The notes: generated by a model from the sequence alone, not told the origin. DNA of 64,000 nucleotides from Aldehydirespirator sp965116195 (GCA_965116195.1 OZ220491.1:930001-994000), one strand, 5' to 3'; numbered from the stretch's first letter, positions 7,173 to 15,993 are shown. Numbers and translations are program-made.

Positions 7173-8905
7173 GATGTGTCACCTTCCTGACCTTGTTGAC
7201 CTTGCAGGTCGTGCAGGCCATTCAGACCGCTCGGACCACTCAGAGTTCTCGGACCACTCGGAGTCCTCGGACCGCTCGGCCCGTTCAGATTGCTCGGCCC
7301 GCTCGGAGCGCTCGGAGCGCTCGGCCTATTCAGATTGCTCGGCCCGTTCAGATTGCTCGGCTCGCTCGGAGCGCTCGGAGCGCTCGGCCTATTCAGATTG
7401 CTCGGCCCGTTCAGATTGCTCGGCTCGCTCGGAGCGCTCGGAGCGCTCGGCCTATTCAGATTGCTCGGCCCGTTCAGATTGCTCGGAGCGCTCGGAGCGC
7501 TCGGCCTATTCAGATTGCTCGGCCCGTTCAGATTGCTCGGCTCGCTCGGAGCGCTCGGCCTATTCAGATTGCTCGGCCCGTTCAGATTGCTCGGCTCGCT
7601 CGGAGCGCTCGGAGCGCTCGGCCCGTTCAGATTGCTCGGCCCGTTCAGATTGCTCGGACCGTTCTGGGCGGGGTGGCTCGGGCCGTGCCTTGGCGCAAGT
7701 GTCTGCAGGCGCGAACGCACCTCCGCAATCAGGGGTCGCACGAGTGACCCCCGCGGAGCCAATCCATCGCGCAACGCCGGCTCCACGAAGCGCCGCTCAC
7801 GCACCAGCACCGGTGCGCCGAGGCGCGCTGCGGGAGTGTCGGCTAGCAGTGAAGCCAGCGCTGAGGCTGCACCAGCGCGTTGTATGGGCCTGCCGCTCAC
7901 ACGGTTGATGACTGCGAGCAGTCGTTGCGCCTCCAGGCCCGACTCGACGAGCGTCTGCACAGTGCGTACCAGCGATCCGAGGCCCTTGGTGTCGCCGGTG
8001 CCGACGACCACCACCAGGTCGGCGCGATCCAGTGCAGTGCGGGACATCAGGTTGCGGCGTTCCACATCAGCTGATCCGGTCTCGGAGATCCCCTCGGTGT
8101 CCGCGTCCACATCAGCCACCACATATCTGTAGGTCCGCAGCAGCAGTTCTGTGACGGCCACCAGTGAGCGCCTCTGGACGGCACACCAGTCACGGTGGCG
8201 TCGCAGTCCCAGCAGCAGGTGATAGCCGCGTCCCTCCGGCTCAAACACCACCGAACGAACCAGATCGCGACCGGAGCGGCCCTCTGCGAACGCCTCCAGC
8301 AGATCACGCACACCGGGGATCACGTCACGCGTGTCATGCAGCATCGCCTGCTCTGCGTGCAAGGCCAGGTCCGCAAGCAGCACCATGGCCCGATTGGACG
8401 CGCCGCTGGCCAGCTCGGCCGAGAGGCACATCGCCAACAGCGATGATCCGGTTCCGCCCGCACCGGTCACGCACACGAGTCGGCCCAGCCAGCCGACCGG
8501 GTCAAAGGTGTGCTCCGACTCGGCAATGTCACTCTGATGGACAGGCACCACGGCATGGTCGGTCAGCGCCGCGATCAGATCGTCGCGCCTGAAGTCCTCG
8601 GGCAGAACGACCGCTATGCCCAGATCGCTCCAGCGGCTGGCATCCGGGTCACCGATGCCTATCAGCGTGCAGTCATGATCTCGGGCCTCAGCCGTCAGGC
8701 TCAGGTCAACGCCGACGGCACCGGAGCCCACGAGGATTGCCGAGAAGGTCTCGCCGACGATGAGGCGCGTTCGGAACTCGTCGGCTGACAGGCACTTGAC
8801 GAAATCGACCGGAATGGCTGCCTGGGTGGACCAGCGGGCCATCTCTGTGAACCAGGTGGCCTGAGGCTCCGCAATCCCGGCAACGCGCCAGCGGTTGGAG
8901 CTCAC
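7169..8905 (-). CDS. cpaE: CpaE/TadZ-like pilus localisation ATPase with C-terminal repeat tail
   Basis: 578 residues. Residues 1-130 resemble a receiver-like domain; about 135-400 form a ParA/MinD-type ATPase domain with a deviant P-loop (VCVTGAGGTGSS). CpaE proteins localise the Tad machine. The last ~165 residues are Asn/Pro/Ser repeats (NGPSNLNRPSAPSAPSEPS) encoded by 63-bp units, an unusual low-complexity tail. GTG 8905 begins MSSNRWRV. It follows four tandem copies of the cpaB/cpaE junction, each with its own GTG and overlapping stop, so there are five nearly identical initiation contexts. Confidence 0.88.
   Translation of the reverse strand: MSSNRWRVAGIAEPQATWFTEMARWSTQAAIPVDFVKCLSADEFRTRLIVGETFSAILVGSGAVGVDLSLTAEARDHDCTLIGIGDPDASRWSDLGIAVVLPEDFRRDDLIAALTDHAVVPVHQSDIAESEHTFDPVGWLGRLVCVTGAGGTGSSLLAMCLSAELASGASNRAMVLLADLALHAEQAMLHDTRDVIPGVRDLLEAFAEGRSGRDLVRSVVFEPEGRGYHLLLGLRRHRDWCAVQRRSLVAVTELLLRTYRYVVADVDADTEGISETGSADVERRNLMSRTALDRADLVVVVGTGDTKGLGSLVRTVQTLVESGLEAQRLLAVINRVSGRPIQRAGAASALASLLADTPAARLGAPVLVRERRFVEPALRDGLAPRGSLVRPLIAEVRSRLQTLAPRHGPSHPAQNGPSNLNGPSNLNGPSAPSAPSEPSNLNGPSNLNRPSAPSEPSNLNGPSNLNRPSAPSAPSNLNGPSNLNRPSAPSAPSEPSNLNGPSNLNRPSAPSAPSEPSNLNGPSNLNRPSAPSAPSGPSNLNGPSGPRTPSGPRTLSGPSGLNGLHDLQGQQGQEGDTS
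7215..7668. repeat. 63-bp tandem repeat with nested 9-bp units
   Basis: Units of 63 bp, some shortened to 54 or 45 bp by loss of 9-bp subunits such as gctcggagc, encode the 21-residue repeats at the C-terminus of CpaE. All indels are multiples of 9, so the frame is never broken. Confidence 0.93.
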
Positions 8906-9190
8906 GGCGCGACTTCCGATGCCGTTGGCCGGATGCCCTTTGTGGTTGTTGGGCGGTTTTGTGGGTTGGAGCTCACGGCGCGACTTCCGATGCGGTTGGC
9001 CGGATGCCCTTTGTGGTTGTTGGGCGGTTTTGTGGGTTGGAGCTCACGGCGCGACTTCCGATGCGGTTGGCCGGATGCCCTTTGTGGTTGTTGGGCGGTT
9101 TTGTGGGTTGGAGCTCACGGCGCGACTTCCGATGCGGTTGGCCGGATGCCCTTTGTGGTTGTTGGGCGGTTTTTTGGGTTGGAGCTCACG
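8895..9190. repeat. 71-bp tandem array spanning the cpaB/cpaE junction
   Basis: Unit starts lie at 8895, 8966, 9037, 9108 and 9179, each 71 bp apart. Every unit contains the end of cpaB (residues SEVAP and its stop) fused to the beginning of cpaE (GTG AGC TCC AAC). Confidence 0.95.
8902..9189 (-). other. Chain of four GTGA-coupled 24-residue mini-ORFs between cpaB and cpaE
   Basis: Reading leftward, GTG 9189 overlaps the cpaB stop; its 25-codon frame (MSSNPKNRP...SEVAP) ends in TGA overlapping GTG 9118. The pattern repeats to GTG 9047 and GTG 8976, whose stop overlaps the cpaE start GTG 8905. Each unit is 75 nt minus the 4-nt overlap. The frames are intact in every copy. Confidence 0.8.
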
Positions 9191-9941
9191 GCGCGACTTC
9201 CGATGCCGATGGCAAAGCGATCTCGGGCACTTGGAAGTAGGCGGGGTACTCGTCGCGCACCGCTTGAGTGGTCCTGACAACAGTTACTTCGCCCAGCAGC
9301 GCCATGTGTGCCAGACCACCTGTGCTGCCAGCATCTTCAAGGGCCAGGGTCAGCACGCTGGAACCCGACAGCGAGTCACTGGTAGCCCAACCCAGCACGA
9401 GGGCATCCTCGACTGCCACAACCGTCACGGGCCTGTCACCGCCGGCGAGGTCACCGCTGAGTGTTATGAGCACCGTGACCCGATCACCAACGGCTGTGCG
9501 CGCAGCAATCCGCTCACGTGGCACGGCCAGAGCCAACTCGTGCACCGCCCCCACCGGCTCACCCTCAATGGCGCTGGCCGCGATGAGGTCGTGACGCGAC
9601 AGCAACTGCCCGACCTCAAGGTCACGTCTGGCCGTGGCCGCCTCAACCTCAGTCAGCGACTGCACGGCCAGAGCGGCGCTGGCAGGTGCCAGCCGCATCG
9701 GCTCAAGCCGCACATCCTCGGCCTGTAGTTGCGTTCCGCTCTGCACTCGGCGTGCCACAACCGCGTAGGACGGATCAACTTCATCGCCGCTGCGACTCGT
9801 GACGAAGAAGGTGCCAACGGCCGCCACGGTGACCAGCAACGCACCCACAACAGCACGTCCGTTGGGCAGCCCGCGCCGAGGTCGGAAAGTCCTTGTTGTC
9901 AAATTTCCGTCAAATCCACCATCTGTGCGTTGGTCCGCCAT
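9186..9941 (-). CDS. cpaB: CpaB-like SAF-domain pilus assembly protein
   Basis: About 251 residues: a short polar N-terminus, a membrane segment (GRAVVGALLVTVAAVGTFFV) and a SAF/CpaB domain (YAVVARRVQSGTQLQAEDV, then LEVGQLLSRHDL). Homologues are periplasmic or cell-envelope components of Tad systems. It is the first gene of the operon. ATG 9941 has GGAG seven bases upstream and is preferred over GTG 9971. The final codons are the source of the 71-bp array between this gene and cpaE. Confidence 0.85.
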   Translation of the reverse strand: MADQRTDGGFDGNLTTRTFRPRRGLPNGRAVVGALLVTVAAVGTFFVTSRSGDEVDPSYAVVARRVQSGTQLQAEDVRLEPMRLAPASAALAVQSLTEVEAATARRDLEVGQLLSRHDLIAASAIEGEPVGAVHELALAVPRERIAARTAVGDRVTVLITLSGDLAGGDRPVTVVAVEDALVLGWATSDSLSGSSVLTLALEDAGSTGGLAHMALLGEVTVVRTTQAVRDEYPAYFQVPEIALPSASEVAP

Positions 9942-10035
9942 AGAGTCTCCTTCATCTTGTCGTAGGGGCACCCTGTCCGTGCGATAAGCATAGGATCATA
10001 TCGGACACAATGAAAAGGGCTGAAGGCACTATACC

Positions 10036-10368
10036 ATGATCGATGAAGAACAAACCGACAACGAACAGAGTGAATGGCTTGGCACGACCGCAGCCGCCAG
10101 GCGTCTCGGCATCACCACCAGGACGCTCTATCGGTTCATTGACGAGGGTTACCTCACCGCCTATCGGATGGGCCGGGTGATCCGCGTGATGAGCAAGGAC
10201 ATCGACAGCTACATCGAGGCATGCCGAATCCCGCCGGGCACGATCTCGCACCTGTATCCCGAGGTGGTCTCTCGCTCAGCAAATCCCGATGAGACCAACA
10301 GCGAGGATGCCAGCGAGGTTCTTGATGCTGGTGACGTTGCCGGTCTGAGCGGGACTGGTGACAGCTAG
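10036..10368 (+). CDS. Excisionase/BldC-like helix-turn-helix DNA-binding protein
   Basis: 110 residues. Residues 15-62 (WLGTTAAARRLGITTRTLYRFIDEG then LTAYRMGRVIRVMSKDIDSYI) form a MerR/excisionase-type winged HTH, as in BldC-like regulators; the last 45 residues are acidic and probably disordered. It diverges from cpaB across about 95 bp, so it may regulate the pilus operon or itself. That role is inferred from position only. Confidence 0.8.
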   Translation: MIDEEQTDNEQSEWLGTTAAARRLGITTRTLYRFIDEGYLTAYRMGRVIRVMSKDIDSYIEACRIPPGTISHLYPEVVSRSANPDETNSEDASEVLDAGDVAGLSGTGDS

Positions 10369-10401
10369 TCGCTGACCCTCAGGCACCAACGGTGCCGGTG
10401 C

Positions 10402-11472
10402 TCAGCGCCGGACTTCGTAATACCAGTTGGTCGGATCCTGATCCACCTCATGGCGAGCGAAACGGGTGAACCCCGCCCGGCGCACCATTTCCTCCAGCAG
10501 CGCGGGATGCAGTCCCAGCGTGCCCAGACCCGCGCCCCCGGGTTCGGACAGCCCTGAGGACATGCAGTAGAACACCGACATCGCGTACATGTAGGGCAGC
10601 ACCGGGATCACCCGGTTCGACTCAAGGTCTCCGCGTGATTTGATGTCGGCCACCAGCCACCAGCCGTGGTCGGAGAGGCAGCGGTAGACAGCCGCGATCG
10701 CCTGCTGAGGTCGGGGCAGGTCGTGCAACACGTCCAGCGTGACGATCAGGTCCGCCGGGGAGTGTTGGTCCAGGCACTCAAACGTTCCCTGCTCGTAGCT
10801 GAGATTGCTGAGTTGCGCAGACTGCGCCCCGGCGCGCGCCGCGGCGACAGCGCGAGCCGAAGGGTCAAGACCCAGCACTGAGGCACCAGGAAAGTTCTCG
10901 GCCAACAATTTCGCTGCCACCCCGGTGCCACAACCCACATCAATGATGCGAGCACCGCTGCCTGACAGCGCTTCAATCGCCCCGTCAAGGGCGGCCAGCA
11001 CCGCCGGCACAAACAGGGCGCGCTGGCGGGCCGAGGACATGGCGGACTGCATGTGGCAGGTGTGGTCGCCGTGTTCCTCCCAGGTCATGCCGATGCCGCT
11101 GTGGAACGCCTCGGCGGTTCGTTCGATTTCCTGATGGGTCATGGGTGGGCCGAACACGCCCGGCATATACGCCCAGTGGTCAGGATCAGCCAGAGCCACT
11201 GCTGCCTCGGGTGTCAGAGCAAAGCGTCCGGCATCGTGTTGCACCAACTCGGTAGCTGCAAGGCCGTGCAGCCATTCGCGCACCCATCTCTCGTGCAGGC
11301 CCGCAGCAGCAGCCAGTTCTGTGCTGGAGCAGGGGCCCGAGTTGCTCAGGTGCTGCCACAGGTCAAGGCGCGTTCCAAGATGCAACAGCGCCGACACCAG
11401 TTCGCCCTGCTTGATCCGGTACAACTCCAGGATCGTGGTCGGCAGCCGCTCCGGCTCAAACTCTGTGCGCAT
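10402..11472 (-). CDS. Class I SAM-dependent methyltransferase with N-terminal winged-helix domain
   Basis: 356 residues. The N-terminal ~100 residues look like a dimerisation winged helix (STELAAAAGLHERWVREWLHG), followed by a Rossmann methyltransferase whose motif I is IIDVGCGTGVAAKLLA and acidic motif II follows at VLGLDPS. This architecture is common among actinobacterial O- or C-methyltransferases of unknown substrate. It is convergent with the HTH gene, 33 bp away, and shares no obvious operon. The substrate cannot be read from the sequence. Confidence 0.8.
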   Translation of the reverse strand: MRTEFEPERLPTTILELYRIKQGELVSALLHLGTRLDLWQHLSNSGPCSSTELAAAAGLHERWVREWLHGLAATELVQHDAGRFALTPEAAVALADPDHWAYMPGVFGPPMTHQEIERTAEAFHSGIGMTWEEHGDHTCHMQSAMSSARQRALFVPAVLAALDGAIEALSGSGARIIDVGCGTGVAAKLLAENFPGASVLGLDPSARAVAAARAGAQSAQLSNLSYEQGTFECLDQHSPADLIVTLDVLHDLPRPQQAIAAVYRCLSDHGWWLVADIKSRGDLESNRVIPVLPYMYAMSVFYCMSSGLSEPGGAGLGTLGLHPALLEEMVRRAGFTRFARHEVDQDPTNWYYEVRR

Positions 11473-11490
11473 GGCTCAGCTCCCGGAGCC

Positions 11491-11640
11491 GCGCCTGCAC
11501 GGTCTCGTCGTCATACCAGTGGCCGCACCGGGGGAGTGCGAACCCGGAACTGCGCCTGCACGGTCTCGTCGTCATACCGGTGGCCGCACCGGGGGAGTGC
11601 GAACCCGGAGCTGCGCCTGCACGGTCTCGTCCGTCGGCAC
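11491..11640. repeat. 61-bp tandem repeat, about 2.4 copies
   Basis: The element gcgcctgcacggtctcgt recurs at 11491, 11552 and 11613. It lies upstream of the methyltransferase start in non-coding DNA between that gene and tRNA-Gly. Confidence 0.9.
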
Positions 11641-11796
11641 CACTGCTGACAAACCAGCATCATTCCCGGGGCTGCGCATGCACATTCGCATGCACATTCT
11701 CGTTGATGTATGAAGCCGAGCGTTTGAGCAGTGTCTCTGGCATCTGGTACCCGATCTGTGCTTGGGGCCTGCGGCTGACAGGGGGGCGGGAGTGCG

Positions 11797-11868
11797 AGCG
11801 GGCGACCGGAATCGAACCGGCATCATCAGCTTGGAAGGCTGAAGTTCTGACCGTTGAACTACGCCCGC
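11797..11868 (-). tRNA. tRNA-Gly(TCC)
   Basis: Acceptor arms gcgggcg and cgcccgc pair perfectly, the anticodon loop reads CTTCCAA within a complementary stem, and the T-arm contains GGTTCGATTCC. Anticodon TCC decodes glycine GGA/GGG. CCA is not encoded. Length about 72 nt including the discriminator. Confidence 0.95.
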
Positions 11869-11918
11869 GCAGCCAACAATCTAGCGTGGGGTGGCTCACT
11901 GCTGCGACGGTGAGGCAG

Positions 11919-12031
11919 AGGCGAGGCTGACGGTGAGGCGGTTGTCGTGGAGCGCACGCTGTTGTCTTTCATTCGTTGCACTTCATCGGTGGGAGGCGAG
12001 GCTGACGGTGAGGCGGTTGTCGTGGAGCGTT
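11919..12031. repeat. 76-bp direct duplication upstream of tig
   Basis: The block gaggcgaggctgacggtgag and the following 17 bp occur at 11919 and again at 11995. The copies occupy the gap between tRNA-Gly and the tig promoter; no gene is visible there. Confidence 0.85.
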
Positions 12032-12104
12032 GGTCCGTGACGACATGGGCCCGGCGGACATTCGGGTGTTTCTCTGATGTGACGGCGAGGCGGGTGCCCG
12101 CCGT

Positions 12105-12110
12105 TACACT
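12105..12110 (+). promoter_or_regulatory. Probable -10 box for near-leaderless tig mRNA
   Basis: TACACT lies 8 nt before GTG 12119, matching TANNNT spacing for a transcript starting at or within 2 nt of the start codon. No Shine-Dalgarno sequence is present. Confidence 0.5.
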
Positions 12111-12118
12111 TCGCTTCT

Positions 12119-13705
12119 GTGTACAGCAGCGTTGAGCACCTTGAGGACAACCGGGTCAAGCTGACTGTCAAGCTGGACGAGGCGGAGTTCGAACCGGAGA
12201 TAGAGGCTGCGTTCAAGCGCCTGGCTCGCGAGGTTCGCCTGCCGGGCTTTCGTCCCGGACGGGTGCCACGGCGCTTGCTTGAGGCGCGGCTCGGGCATTC
12301 AGCGGGGCGGCTTGAGGCTCTGCGATACTCACTTCCCGACTACTACTCCCGTGCCGTGACAGAGCATGAAATCGACGTGATCAACGCTCCCGAGTTCGAG
12401 GTGGTGGAGGGATCCGAGTCCGGTGATGTGTGCTTTGACGCGGTGGTTGAGGTGCGTCCGACGGTAACTGTGTCAGGCTATGACACCTTGAGCATCAGTA
12501 TTCCCAGCCCCGCAGTCGGCTCGGAACAGACACGAGCCGCCATTGACAGCTTTCGTCAGCAGTTCGCCGAGTTGTCGTCGGTCTCACGTGCAGCCCGGGA
12601 CGGAGACCACCTGAGAATTGACATTTCGTGCCAGCACGCCGGCGAGGTCGTTGAGGGCCTCACCACTTCGGACTACGACTACCGGTTGGGAAGCGGAGTT
12701 GTCGTGGCTGAGATTGACGAGAACCTGCGTGGTGCCTCGGTGGGCGACATTCTTGAGTTCACGGCGGATCACCCCGATCCGGACGAGGACTCGCTGCTGC
12801 ATTTTCGTGTGCTGGTGAAGGAAGTGCTCCAACCCGTGCTGCCGGAACTCACTGATGATTTTGTGAAGGACAACTCCGAGTTCGACACGGCTGATGAGAT
12901 GGAGGCCAAACTTCATGCCAACCTGACACATACGGCTGTCATGCAGGCGCAGCAGGCGCGCCGAGAAGCCTTGTCGGATGCGCTGGCAGGTTTGGTCAAC
13001 ATTGAGGTTCCGGAAGTGCTGATCAAGTCCGAGATGTCTGATCGACTGGACAGGATGGTCAAGGGGCTGTCCCAACGTGGTTACGACCTTGAGGACTACC
13101 TGGGCATCATCGGTCAGGACTCTGAGCAACTGGAGGCCGAACTGCGGGTCAGCGCATTCCGCGACGTCAAGCTGGATCTGGCGTTGCGGGCGGTCGCAGC
13201 TGCTGAGGGTCTTGAGGCTGATGACGAAGCTGTTGATGAGGCGCTGAGTGTGATCGTGCAGGTCGTGGCAGCGAACACCGACGGTGCAGAGCCGGACTCC
13301 GAGCAGGTCACAGACGAGGCCAACAAAATGCGTGAGCACTTTGCTTCCACAGGACAACTTTCTGAACTCAGGTGGGACATCACCAAGCAGAACACCTTCA
13401 ACTGGGTCGCCGAGCGGGTGGAACTGGTTGATCCCGACGGCAACCCGGTTGATCCGCAGCTCCTGGAGGTGGAGGATGCGGACACGGAATTGACAGATGC
13501 GGACCCGGAGTTGCTGGACGCAGACCTCCTGGACGACGATCTGCTGGATTCAGAGTTCCTGGGCGCGGATTTCCTGGACGAGGTTCAGCTGGACTTGGAT
13601 TCGCTGGACGAGGATCAGCTGGACGAGGAGTTGCTCGACTCGGAAATCCTGGACACAGATGAGGGCTCTGGTCATGCCCCCTCAGAAGATGATCCACCGA
13701 GTTGA
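12119..13705 (+). CDS. tig: Trigger factor with long acidic Leu-Asp tail
   Basis: 528 residues against roughly 430-480 for most homologues. The ribosome-binding signature GFRPGRVP is at 43-50, a PPIase-like domain spans ~150-240 and the helical chaperone domain continues to ~440. It binds at the ribosome exit tunnel and shields nascent chains. The additional length is a C-terminal stretch of about 80 residues rich in Leu-Asp pairs (ELLDADLLDDDLLDSEFLGA), with roughly five-residue periodicity. GTG 12119 is close to a -10 box. It precedes clpP/clpX, the classical tig-clpPX order. Confidence 0.95.
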   Translation: MYSSVEHLEDNRVKLTVKLDEAEFEPEIEAAFKRLAREVRLPGFRPGRVPRRLLEARLGHSAGRLEALRYSLPDYYSRAVTEHEIDVINAPEFEVVEGSESGDVCFDAVVEVRPTVTVSGYDTLSISIPSPAVGSEQTRAAIDSFRQQFAELSSVSRAARDGDHLRIDISCQHAGEVVEGLTTSDYDYRLGSGVVVAEIDENLRGASVGDILEFTADHPDPDEDSLLHFRVLVKEVLQPVLPELTDDFVKDNSEFDTADEMEAKLHANLTHTAVMQAQQARREALSDALAGLVNIEVPEVLIKSEMSDRLDRMVKGLSQRGYDLEDYLGIIGQDSEQLEAELRVSAFRDVKLDLALRAVAAAEGLEADDEAVDEALSVIVQVVAANTDGAEPDSEQVTDEANKMREHFASTGQLSELRWDITKQNTFNWVAERVELVDPDGNPVDPQLLEVEDADTELTDADPELLDADLLDDDLLDSEFLGADFLDEVQLDLDSLDEDQLDEELLDSEILDTDEGSGHAPSEDDPPS

Positions 13706-13714
13706 GGCGGAGCG

Positions 13715-13890
13715 TGTACACAATGAGACCCGTGAACCGTCAACCGTGTACACAATGAGACCCGTGAACCGTCAACCCTGTACACAATGAGACCCGTGAA
13801 CCGTCAAGCCTGTACACAATGAGACCTGTGAACCGTCAAGCCTGTACACAATGAGACCTGTGAACCGTCAACCCTGTACAGAAAGAGACC
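13715..13890. repeat. 32-bp tandem array copied from the clpP leader
   Basis: Six units begin with tgtaca at 13715, 13747, 13779, 13811, 13843 and 13875. The last unit is the real clpP ribosome site and start (gaaagagacccATGAGC); the others read tgagacccGTGAAC at the same position. Each upstream unit holds an eight-codon frame (MNRQPCTQ type) ending 5 nt before the next start. Confidence 0.93.
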
Positions 13891-13891
13891 C

Positions 13892-14515
13892 ATGAGCTAT
13901 CTCGTACCGACCGTGGTTGAGCAGACCAACCGGGGAGAGCGTGCCTTTGACCTCTACAGTCGGCTGCTCAAGGAGAACATCGTCTTTCTGGGTACCCCGA
14001 TTGACGATGTCGTGGCGAATCTGATCTGCGCCCAGTTGCTGCACCTGGAATCAGAAGATCCCGACAAGGACATCAACCTCTACATCAACAGTCCCGGTGG
14101 TGACACCAACTCGCTGTTCGCCATCTACGACACGATGCAGTACATCAAGCCGGACATCACCACCATCTGCTTCGGACAGGCAGCCTCGGCAGCTGCGGTG
14201 CTGCTGGCAGCCGGCACCAAGGGCAAGCGCCTGGCGCTACCCCATGCGCGCATACTGATACATCAGCCCTACGCCGGCGCATTCGGCGATGCCAGTGACA
14301 TTGAGTTGGCAGCCAGCGAGGTGGCGCGGCTCAAGAAGTCCCTTGAGCAGGTACTCGCGCTGCACACCGGTCAACCGATTGAGCGGATCTCGACTGACAC
14401 CGACCGCGACTTTGTCATGACCGCCGAGCAGGCCCAGGAGTACGGGCTGATTGATGAGGTGATAGCAGCGCGTAGCCTTGTCAACGACAGCCGACCCATC
14501 CAGGTCGTCGGCTGA
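13892..14515 (+). CDS. clpP: ATP-dependent Clp protease proteolytic subunit
   Basis: 207 residues, a typical size. Catalytic Ser99 lies in CFGQAASA, His124 in RILIHQPYAGA and Asp173 in the DRDFVMTAEQA region. The usual ASMGA around the active serine is ASAAA here. It forms the tetradecameric chamber that degrades substrates delivered by ClpX, encoded 182 bp downstream. ATG 13892 has gaaagaga upstream. Confidence 0.97.
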   Translation: MSYLVPTVVEQTNRGERAFDLYSRLLKENIVFLGTPIDDVVANLICAQLLHLESEDPDKDINLYINSPGGDTNSLFAIYDTMQYIKPDITTICFGQAASAAAVLLAAGTKGKRLALPHARILIHQPYAGAFGDASDIELAASEVARLKKSLEQVLALHTGQPIERISTDTDRDFVMTAEQAQEYGLIDEVIAARSLVNDSRPIQVVG

Positions 14516-14528
14516 AGACATGAGAACT

Positions 14529-14697
14529 CAGGGGGGAAGTTGCCCGGCGAGGCTCGGCAAGTGTTGATGTCTGCGAGATGGTTCCCGGGGCTTGCTCAGC
14601 GGGCACGGCGCCACGCCGCGTGGTGAGGCTTGGTAGAAGCTGATGTTGACGAGTTGGCTTTTGAGGTCGCCAGAGCAGAGCACAGGGGGGAAGCCGC
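14529..14697. repeat. Degenerate ~77-bp duplications of the clpX leader
   Basis: caggggggaag occurs at 14529 and 14683, 154 bp (two times 77) apart. An intermediate diverged copy (gccgcgtggtgaggcttgg) lies between. The last copy is the ribosome site of clpX. The gap holds no other gene. Confidence 0.65.
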
Positions 14698-15981
14698 GTG
14701 GCCAAACTCGGTGAAGGGGGCGAGCTGCTCAAGTGCTCGTTCTGTGGCAAATCGCAGAAGCAGGTCAAAAAGCTCATAGCCGGACCCGGTGTCTACATCT
14801 GCGATGAGTGCATTGACCTCTGCAATGAGATCATCGACGAAGAGGCAGCCGACACCTCCGAGGAACCGGATGCCCGTCTGCCGGCCCCCCGCGAGATCTG
14901 CGCCTTCCTTGACGACTACATCATCGGGCAGCAATGCGCCAAGCGCATCCTCTCGGTGGCCGTTTACAACCACTACAAGCGGGTGCGCTTTGACGAGGGA
15001 CAGGATCCCGAGGTGGAGCTGCAGAAGTCCAACATCTTGCTGATCGGGCCCACCGGTTGTGGCAAGACGCTGATGGCCCAGACCCTGGCCAGGATGCTCA
15101 ACGTTCCCTTTGCCATCGCCGATGCCACCGCGCTCACCGAGGCCGGTTATGTCGGCGAGGACGTGGAGAACATCCTTCTCAAGTTGATACAGGCTGCTGA
15201 TTACGACATCAAGAAGGCTGAGAAGGGCATCGTCTACATTGACGAGATTGACAAGATCGCCCGCAAGAGCGAGAACCCGTCAATCACCCGGGATGTGTCG
15301 GGCGAGGGTGTGCAGCAGGCTCTGCTCAAGATCCTGGAAGGGGCCTCAGTTTCCGTGCCACCCCAGGGCGGTCGCAAGCATCCGCATCAGGAGTTCATCC
15401 AGATTGACACCACCAATGTCTTGTTCATCTGCGGCGGTGCTTTTGCCGGCATCGAGAGGATCGTTGAGCATCGCATCGGGGCGCGTGGTGTCGGCTTCGG
15501 TGCTGACATCCGTCGTCCACAGGACAAGGATCTGGGAGCGATCTTTGCCGAGGTGCTGCCCGAGGACCTGTCCAGATACGGACTGATCCCCGAGTTCATC
15601 GGTCGGCTCCCCGTCATGGGTTCGGTTGGCAGTCTGGATCGTGATGCTCTGGTCAGGATTCTGACCGAGCCTCGCAACGCCCTGGTCAAGCAGTACGACA
15701 AGATGTTCCGGTTTGAGAATGTCGAACTGTTGTTTGAACCCGAAGCACTCGAGGCGATTGCCGCCGAGGCCATCAAGCGGGCCTCAGGAGCGCGCGGACT
15801 GCGGGCAGTCATGGAAGAAGTACTGCTTGACGTCATGTATGACCTGCCGGGCCGTGACGACATCGCCACCGTGGTCATTGATGCCGAGACCGTGCTTGAA
15901 CACGTCAACCCGACCCTTGTGCCTCGTGTCGCAGGCAGAAATGTTCGGGACACCCGCACCCGCACCCGAAAGGCCAGTTGA
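14698..15981 (+). CDS. clpX: ClpX, ATPase subunit of ClpXP
   Basis: 427 residues. The N-terminal zinc-binding domain has CSFC (13-16) and CDEC (35-38). The AAA+ module has Walker A GPTGCGKT at 117-124, pore loop GYVGED at 150-155 and Walker B IVYIDEID at 178-185. It unfolds substrates and feeds them to ClpP. Start GTG 14698 follows aggggggaagccgc. Confidence 0.97.
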   Translation: MAKLGEGGELLKCSFCGKSQKQVKKLIAGPGVYICDECIDLCNEIIDEEAADTSEEPDARLPAPREICAFLDDYIIGQQCAKRILSVAVYNHYKRVRFDEGQDPEVELQKSNILLIGPTGCGKTLMAQTLARMLNVPFAIADATALTEAGYVGEDVENILLKLIQAADYDIKKAEKGIVYIDEIDKIARKSENPSITRDVSGEGVQQALLKILEGASVSVPPQGGRKHPHQEFIQIDTTNVLFICGGAFAGIERIVEHRIGARGVGFGADIRRPQDKDLGAIFAEVLPEDLSRYGLIPEFIGRLPVMGSVGSLDRDALVRILTEPRNALVKQYDKMFRFENVELLFEPEALEAIAAEAIKRASGARGLRAVMEEVLLDVMYDLPGRDDIATVVIDAETVLEHVNPTLVPRVAGRNVRDTRTRTRKAS

Positions 15982-15993
15982 CGGCACCCACGC

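Noticed and set aside
7193..7908. Plus-strand Ser/Ala/Arg repeat frames opposite cpaE
   Set aside because: Shadows of the 63-bp array; the cpaE frame has a recognisable ATPase and coupled neighbours.
8895..9190. CRISPR array
   Set aside because: Units are contiguous and identical with no variable spacers; the same holds for all other arrays here, and no cas genes are present.
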